Shown here in pieces: positions 5,309 to 9,145 of a stretch of DNA of 9,145 nt; within the stretch, counting starts at the first letter, position 1, and the number at the start of each line of letters is the position of its first letter. Both the position numbers and the translations under genes were made by a program. A model generated the notes under the pieces. That model was not told the origin of the DNA. It made no database searches and worked only from the letters and a program-made list of their open reading frames with translations. This DNA comes from CAYGDT01 sp964348745 (GTDB lineage: Bacteria; Patescibacteriota; Gracilibacteria; Peribacterales; Peribacteraceae), in contig CAYGDT010000059.1 of NCBI GenBank assembly GCA_964348745.1, positions 1 through 9,145 on the forward strand. The letters are read 5' to 3'.

Positions 5309-6676
5309 TCATGATCGAAGACGAATATCCACAGCTTCTTTGTGAGCATCGAGTCCTTCTACATCACTGATCGTGCGGACAATGGGAGCAAGGGCTTCAA
5401 GCCCTTCTTTTGTGAGAATTTGGTACTCGATATTCTTGGTGAATGTCTCCACACCTACGGGTGAGGCATAGGCCACTGCACGTGACGTCGGGAGGCAGTG
5501 ATTGGTGCCACTGGCGTAATCGCCAACAGGCACAGGAGCGTAGGGACCAATGAATATTGACCCTGCATTCTGAATCGTCTTGCTGATTTCCTCCGCATTC
5601 TTCACTTGAATATGCAGGTGTTCTGCGCCGTACTCATTTGCGACGCTCACCATTTCTTCAATAGATGAAACAAGAATGATGGCTTGGTAACCGTTTTGGA
5701 TTGCAGGTTTTATAAATTTCTCAAATCGGCTTCGTTGTGGGGCTTGCCGGAGAACTTCACGCTGAATCGCTTCTGCCATTTTCAGCGAAAGAGTTACAAT
5801 CGGAAATGCGGAATCGGGTCCATGTTCAAGACGCGCAAGGATATCCGCCGCAACCCACGTCGCATTCGCAGTCTCATCAACCATTCCCAGCCCTTCACTC
5901 GGACCACTGAGCATATCAATGCCGACCTGGCCGAATACTTGGAGCTTTGCAGCTTGTACCCATGGAGAACCCGGTCCCGCAATGATATCCACGGGCCGAA
6001 TGGACTCTGTCCCATAAGCCATTGCCGCAATAGCGGCAACACCGCCGACACGATATATTTCATCGGCTCCGGCAAGATTTGCTGCGACAATAATTTCAGG
6101 ATAATAATTCGTAGGGGGATAGAACACACAAATACGCTGGACTCCTGCAGCTTTGGCAGCCACCGTGAGTATCTGGCATACAGTCGGCAGTGGCGCTTTT
6201 CCCGCTGGAACGTAAAGACCTGCGTTTCCAATCGGTCTTTTTCGGACTCCTGTGCGAACACCGGGAACGTACTCAATGCTCCAGTCTGCGTTCGTGTAGG
6301 CACGCTTTGCCTGCTCCTCGTGGAAGTTTCGAGATATCGTAATCTGGCGTTTCATTATCGTTAAGGTTTCAGGAGAAATATCTTCGTATGCTTTTTGAAT
6401 TTCTTCCGTAGACACGCGCAATTGTTCGGCTTGAAAGTCCGGATTATCAAACTTGCGCACATAATCGACAATCGCAGCATCGCCGCCATTTCTTATAGTG
6501 TTAATGATTTCTCGGACATTGGGCATAATTGCATCGATATCCGTTTGTGCTCGACGGAAGATGCGCTCACGATTTGAGCCGGTAAGTTCCGCATTGATAT
6601 ATATTGGAATCTTTATCGGAGCAAGAACTTCATTCGCAGATTTTTTGCCTTTGGATGGTGCAGATTTTTTCCTCAT
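5309..6676 (-). CDS. hisD: Histidinol dehydrogenase HisD
   Basis: HisD performs the last two steps, oxidising histidinol to histidinal and then to histidine with two NAD+; the family is a zinc-dependent homodimer. The start chosen is the ATG at 6676, which overlaps the phosphatase stop as ATGA and gives 455 residues. The frame extends upstream to 6766, but that part lies inside the phosphatase gene. Against a usual length near 430, there is a Lys/Ser-rich N-terminal extension of about 20 residues. Visible motifs are GLYVPAGKAPLPTV (153-166), RVGGVAAIAAMAYGTES, AGPGSPWV (canonical GPGN.YV), IDMLSGPSEGL (canonical IDM.AGPSE), LEHGPDS, EYGAEHL with catalytic E352 and H353, GDYASGTNH (zinc ligand D386) and AHKEAV (zinc ligand H445). 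H285 matches zinc ligand His262 of the E. coli enzyme, but R282 stands where Gln259 normally binds zinc. The fold and catalytic pair are intact; metal binding may differ. Confidence 0.94.
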   Translation of the reverse strand: MRKKSAPSKGKKSANEVLAPIKIPIYINAELTGSNRERIFRRAQTDIDAIMPNVREIINTIRNGGDAAIVDYVRKFDNPDFQAEQLRVSTEEIQKAYEDISPETLTIMKRQITISRNFHEEQAKRAYTNADWSIEYVPGVRTGVRKRPIGNAGLYVPAGKAPLPTVCQILTVAAKAAGVQRICVFYPPTNYYPEIIVAANLAGADEIYRVGGVAAIAAMAYGTESIRPVDIIAGPGSPWVQAAKLQVFGQVGIDMLSGPSEGLGMVDETANATWVAADILARLEHGPDSAFPIVTLSLKMAEAIQREVLRQAPQRSRFEKFIKPAIQNGYQAIILVSSIEEMVSVANEYGAEHLHIQVKNAEEISKTIQNAGSIFIGPYAPVPVGDYASGTNHCLPTSRAVAYASPVGVETFTKNIEYQILTKEGLEALAPIVRTISDVEGLDAHKEAVDIRLRS

Positions 6677-7194
6677 GATGAACATGCGGAAAGAAATAAT
6701 TGAATCTCTTTCAGCGGAAATTGTTTGTCCGCAACTGCCCTGATAAATGCGCAACCGATATTGCAAGCAAATTCTTCGTCGGATATACGATCGCCGATGA
6801 CAAGAGATGTAGTCCGATCAACGTCATTTGCTTGAAGATAGTCATCCACCAACCCCGTAAGGGGTTTCCGACAGATGCAGTTTTCTTCGGGCAGATGAGG
6901 ACAGAGGAATACTTCAGCGAATGCTATTCCTTTTACCTTCAGACGATTTTGCAATTCTTCTTGCACCATCTCGAATGCTTCACAAGGGAACGTATCGCTG
7001 CCTAATCCCTCTTGATTCGTCACCATGACTAGCAGATACCCCGCATTCATAAGCGCCCTGAGCCCTTCTTCCACACCGGGAAGAATTTGCAATTGATCGA
7101 TACAGAGTATCTCATCATACAGTGGAGGATCCTCCTGTAGTAATCGAGGTCCAACTATTAGAGTGCCGTCACGGTCTATGAATGCAACTTTCAT
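6673..7194 (-). CDS. hisN: Histidinol-phosphate phosphatase, HAD family (stand-alone HisB-N type)
   Basis: This enzyme removes the phosphate from L-histidinol phosphate (step 8). The 173 residues align along their whole length with the N-terminal phosphatase half of the E. coli bifunctional HisB, not with the inositol-monophosphatase-like or PHP-type enzymes that do this job elsewhere. HAD motifs are complete: I, IDRDGT (6-11, nucleophile D7 and acid/base D9); II, VTNQEGLG (T59); III, K110 in CRKP; IV, IGDRISDEE (D135, D139). C98, H100, C106 and C108 in the CPHLPEENCICRKP loop form the expected structural zinc site. It overlaps hisC upstream (ATGA, 7191-7194) and hisD downstream (ATGA, 6673-6676). 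In enterics and Bacteroidetes this domain is fused directly to the dehydratase; here hisD separates the two. A GmhB-type heptose bisphosphatase is the nearest alternative family, but the EDPPLYDEI region and the his context favour the histidinol-phosphate activity. The symbol hisN is also used for unrelated phosphatases. Confidence 0.9.
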   Translation of the reverse strand: MKVAFIDRDGTLIVGPRLLQEDPPLYDEILCIDQLQILPGVEEGLRALMNAGYLLVMVTNQEGLGSDTFPCEAFEMVQEELQNRLKVKGIAFAEVFLCPHLPEENCICRKPLTGLVDDYLQANDVDRTTSLVIGDRISDEEFACNIGCAFIRAVADKQFPLKEIQLFLSACSS

Positions 7195-8264
7195 GAGGAG
7201 AGAATGGTTGAAAGAGCCAACAGGAAATTAGTGTTCTGATCGGGTGTTCCAACATTAATGCGCAGGGATTCTTTACCATTGATCACCCCATACGGGCGAA
7301 CAGCAATTGCAAATGTGTCCCGAAGTTTTTCATACACCATTCTCGTTTCCACATTTGGGGGAGGAGCGAGCAGGAAAAAATGCGTAATACTTTTGCTCAC
7401 ATCACAGCCGAGATTTCTGCATTCTTCTTGCACTCTAACGCTTTCTTTCTGCAGCGTGCGAACGTTCTGCTGCATTCCTTTTTGATCACGCAGCAGTTCT
7501 ATACCGATGCTTTGTGTAAGTGTATTGACGTTGTAGGGCAGCTTGGTTTTTTGGAGAGCGGCAATAATCTTCTCGCTTGCAATGCCATAACCCAGCCGAA
7601 TGCCCGCTGCCCGATACGCCTTGCTAAAGGTTCTGCACACCAAAAGATTTTCTGCTCCTTGTCGTATCAGATCGATCGCTGAGGGCATACCCATCTCTTT
7701 CGCATATTCTCCATACGCTTCATCAACGACGACAAGACCGGGAAAAGATCCAAGGATCTCCCGAATATCTGAGAGTTCAATTGTTGTTCCTGTCGGATTA
7801 TTCGGAGTGCAGAGAATGAGAATATCTGCTTCACACCATTGGGTTTTCAGAGCATTGATGTCCAGACTGAAGTCAGGGCGAAGCTGCACAGAAATGTAGC
7901 GTTTGTTATTTACCTGCGCGGCAAAGAAGAACATTGGGAATGTAGGAGAGAATGTGAGAATAGACCTTTCGCTCCGGACAAAAGCTTTTATAAAAAGATC
8001 AATCAACTCATCAATACCGCATGTAGTTATGATCTGTTGACGCTCTACTCCATACAGATTCGCGATCTCATCGCGCAACACATCTGCTGTCGGATCGGGA
8101 TATCTGTTGATATCCGGAAGCCCACTGCGATCATAAGCCGGGACAAAGGGGCTTTCACCTGCATCCATAAATACGTATTCACCACCTTTTAACAGGCTGC
8201 GTCCTGACTTGTAGGGTTCCAGTTGAGCAATGTTTGCCGATAAGGGGGGAGTGAATGAGTCCAT
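7191..8264 (-). CDS. hisC: Histidinol-phosphate aminotransferase HisC
   Basis: HisC is a PLP-dependent fold type I aminotransferase that moves the amino group of glutamate onto imidazole acetol phosphate, giving histidinol phosphate (step 7). With the ATG at 8264 it has 357 residues, normal for the family. The frame runs on to 8318, but that portion lies inside hisG and has no homology. Motifs: LEPYKSGR at the N-terminus (15-22), TCGIDELIDL (81-90), TPNNPTG (153-159, with the Asn that contacts PLP), VVDEAYGEY (179-187; D181 and Y184), TFSKAYRAAGIRLGYG (212-227, K215 forming the Schiff base, R223) and LRINVGT (334-340; R335 as the substrate carboxylate clamp). The start lies only 2 bases after the hisG stop, and the stop overlaps the phosphatase ATG. 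There is no Shine-Dalgarno. Nothing in the sequence looks impaired. Confidence 0.95.
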   Translation of the reverse strand: MDSFTPPLSANIAQLEPYKSGRSLLKGGEYVFMDAGESPFVPAYDRSGLPDINRYPDPTADVLRDEIANLYGVERQQIITTCGIDELIDLFIKAFVRSERSILTFSPTFPMFFFAAQVNNKRYISVQLRPDFSLDINALKTQWCEADILILCTPNNPTGTTIELSDIREILGSFPGLVVVDEAYGEYAKEMGMPSAIDLIRQGAENLLVCRTFSKAYRAAGIRLGYGIASEKIIAALQKTKLPYNVNTLTQSIGIELLRDQKGMQQNVRTLQKESVRVQEECRNLGCDVSKSITHFFLLAPPPNVETRMVYEKLRDTFAIAVRPYGVINGKESLRINVGTPDQNTNFLLALSTILSS

Positions 8265-8266
8265 TG

Positions 8267-9133
8267 TTATCGGATAAATTTTTCGATAGGAGATACGAGA
8301 ATCCCGGAACCACCGCATTCTTTTATTTTCTCGACGACATCCCAGAACCGTTCTTCTTCCACGACGGAGTGAACGGCGATCATGGTCGGGTCTGCTAGCC
8401 GCATGACTGTGGGGCTGTCACACCCCGGAACAAGTGCCTTCGCTTCCTCCAGCTTCTTTTCGGGAAGATTGAACATGATGTATTTAAATGCCCGCGCTTC
8501 CCGTACCGCGCCGGCACGCAGCACCAGCCGCTCAATGAGCTGCCGCTTTTCTCCCGAAGCATTCGGTGTGCCGATGAGTATCGCCTGACTTTTGGAGATT
8601 GTGTTAAGGACGCTCAGTCTATTTGTTCTCAGCGTGCTCCCGGTCGATACGAGATCGCAAATTGCATCCGCAATTTGCAGTGCGGGAGCAACTTCTACGC
8701 AACCCTTGAGTACGATGATTTCTGCTTCAACTCGCTGCTCTGCAAGATATTTCTTGAGCGACCTAGGATAGGACGTGGCGATTTTTTTCCCGGAAAGTTC
8801 GGCAATGGTCTTAAAATCACTCTGCTCCGGAACGGCAATTGCAAGCGTGCAGAAGCCGAAATCGAGTGAGAGGAGTCGCTCGACCGTGGCACCATTTTCA
8901 TCGAGGAGGTTGCTCCCGACAATGCCGAGATCGGCAACGCCATCCTGCACGTACTCGGGAATATCGTCGTCACGCAGGAACAGAATGTCGATAGGCATGT
9001 TGCGGCAGCGCGTGAATAGCCGGTTTTGATACGTCTCAAATTGCAGCCCCATGCTTTTGAGGAGGCTTAGCGAGCCCTCAGACAGTCGGCCTGATCGCTG
9101 TACCGCGATGCGAATGATTCCATTGGATTTCAT
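8267..9133 (-). CDS. hisG: ATP phosphoribosyltransferase HisG, long form with regulatory domain
   Basis: HisG commits PRPP and ATP to histidine synthesis (step 1) and is the feedback-controlled enzyme of the pathway. At 288 residues it is the long, hexameric form that does not need HisZ, and no hisZ is present. The catalytic bilobed domain shows IRIAVQRSGRLSEGS (7-21), FLRDDDIPEYVQDGVADLGIVGSNLL (52-77), ATSYPRSLKKYL, GCVEVAPALQIADAICD and the PRPP-binding loop DLVSTGSTL (160-168). The C-terminal ACT-like domain (about 216-288: YIMFNLPEKKLEEAKALVPG to GILVSPIEKFIR) is the usual histidine-binding site for allosteric inhibition. The sequence is close in character to proteobacterial and Bacteroidetes long HisG. 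It is the first gene of the operon as seen here, with only 12 bases upstream in the window, so any leader peptide, attenuator or T-box cannot be judged. Confidence 0.96.
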   Translation of the reverse strand: MKSNGIIRIAVQRSGRLSEGSLSLLKSMGLQFETYQNRLFTRCRNMPIDILFLRDDDIPEYVQDGVADLGIVGSNLLDENGATVERLLSLDFGFCTLAIAVPEQSDFKTIAELSGKKIATSYPRSLKKYLAEQRVEAEIIVLKGCVEVAPALQIADAICDLVSTGSTLRTNRLSVLNTISKSQAILIGTPNASGEKRQLIERLVLRAGAVREARAFKYIMFNLPEKKLEEAKALVPGCDSPTVMRLADPTMIAVHSVVEEERFWDVVEKIKECGGSGILVSPIEKFIR

Positions 9134-9136
9134 ATA

Positions 9137-9144
9137 ATTTTATA
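9137..9144 (-). promoter_or_regulatory. Possible -10 element immediately before hisG
   Basis: On the - strand the bases just upstream of the hisG ATG read TATAAAAT, a fair sigma-70 -10 match starting 11 bases before the start codon. If it is used, transcription would start at or within a base or two of the ATG, giving a leaderless or near-leaderless his mRNA. That would fit the lack of any Shine-Dalgarno in the remaining upstream bases. The -35 region is outside the window and AT-rich octamers are common, so this is weak evidence. Confidence 0.22.
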
Positions 9145-9145
9145 G

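Noticed and set aside
5684..6364. 226-codon open frame on the + strand
   Set aside because: It lies fully opposite hisD, whose frame has clear catalytic motifs; the translation has no family features.
6677..6766. N-terminal extension of hisD to an upstream start (6766 or 6685)
   Set aside because: It would lie inside the phosphatase gene, has no HisD homology, and the ATG at 6676 forms the same ATGA overlap seen at other junctions.
8265..8318. Longer hisC start at 8318, and similarly a longer hisH start at 4679
   Set aside because: Both extensions fall inside the preceding gene, and homology begins at the internal ATGs (8264 and 4637), which sit directly at the upstream stop codons.

Overview
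The window holds the 3' nine-tenths of fusA (elongation factor G) on the + strand. Facing it on the - strand is a compact histidine operon that fills positions 9133 down to 1967. Every coding base is bacterial in style: tight packing, 4-base ATGA overlaps and no introns. TGA, TAA and TAG are all used as stops, so this is the standard bacterial code; lineages that read TGA as glycine (Gracilibacteria, Absconditabacteria) are excluded. The EF-G sequence is of the ordinary bacterial FusA type. My impression that the host could be a Patescibacteria/CPR-like or other uncultured lineage of about 50% GC is low confidence and rests only on the feel of the EF-G sequence and the near absence of Shine-Dalgarno motifs.

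Layout, in transcription order of the operon (right to left): hisG (9133-8267), hisC (8264-7191), a stand-alone HAD histidinol-phosphate phosphatase of the HisB-N type (7194-6673), hisD (6676-5309), hisB dehydratase (5278-4634), hisH (4637-4056), a fused hisA-hisF gene (4065-2587) and hisIE (2590-1967). fusA ends at 1931. The 35-base gap between the converging ends carries an inverted repeat that could terminate transcription, mainly for fusA. No gene-free stretch exceeds 36 bases, and there are no RNA genes, mobile elements or CRISPR arrays.

Together the eight genes encode all ten steps from PRPP plus ATP to histidine: HisG (step 1), HisE and HisI (2, 3), HisA (4), HisF with HisH (5), HisB (6), HisC (7), the phosphatase (8) and HisD (9 and 10). 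The order resembles the classic G-D-C-NB-H-A-F-IE operon, except that hisD lies between the phosphatase and the dehydratase, which are therefore separate proteins.

The most notable feature is that hisA and hisF form one uninterrupted reading frame of 492 codons. Two complete (beta/alpha)8 barrels, which are ancient paralogues catalysing consecutive steps, are joined with essentially no linker. In addition, several enzymes carry substitutions at sites that are usually conserved. HisB lacks two of its canonical metal-binding histidines, HisD has Arg at a zinc-ligand Gln position, HisF has DIRAT for DITAS, and HisA has VNL for VDL. None of the operon start codons has a convincing Shine-Dalgarno sequence.
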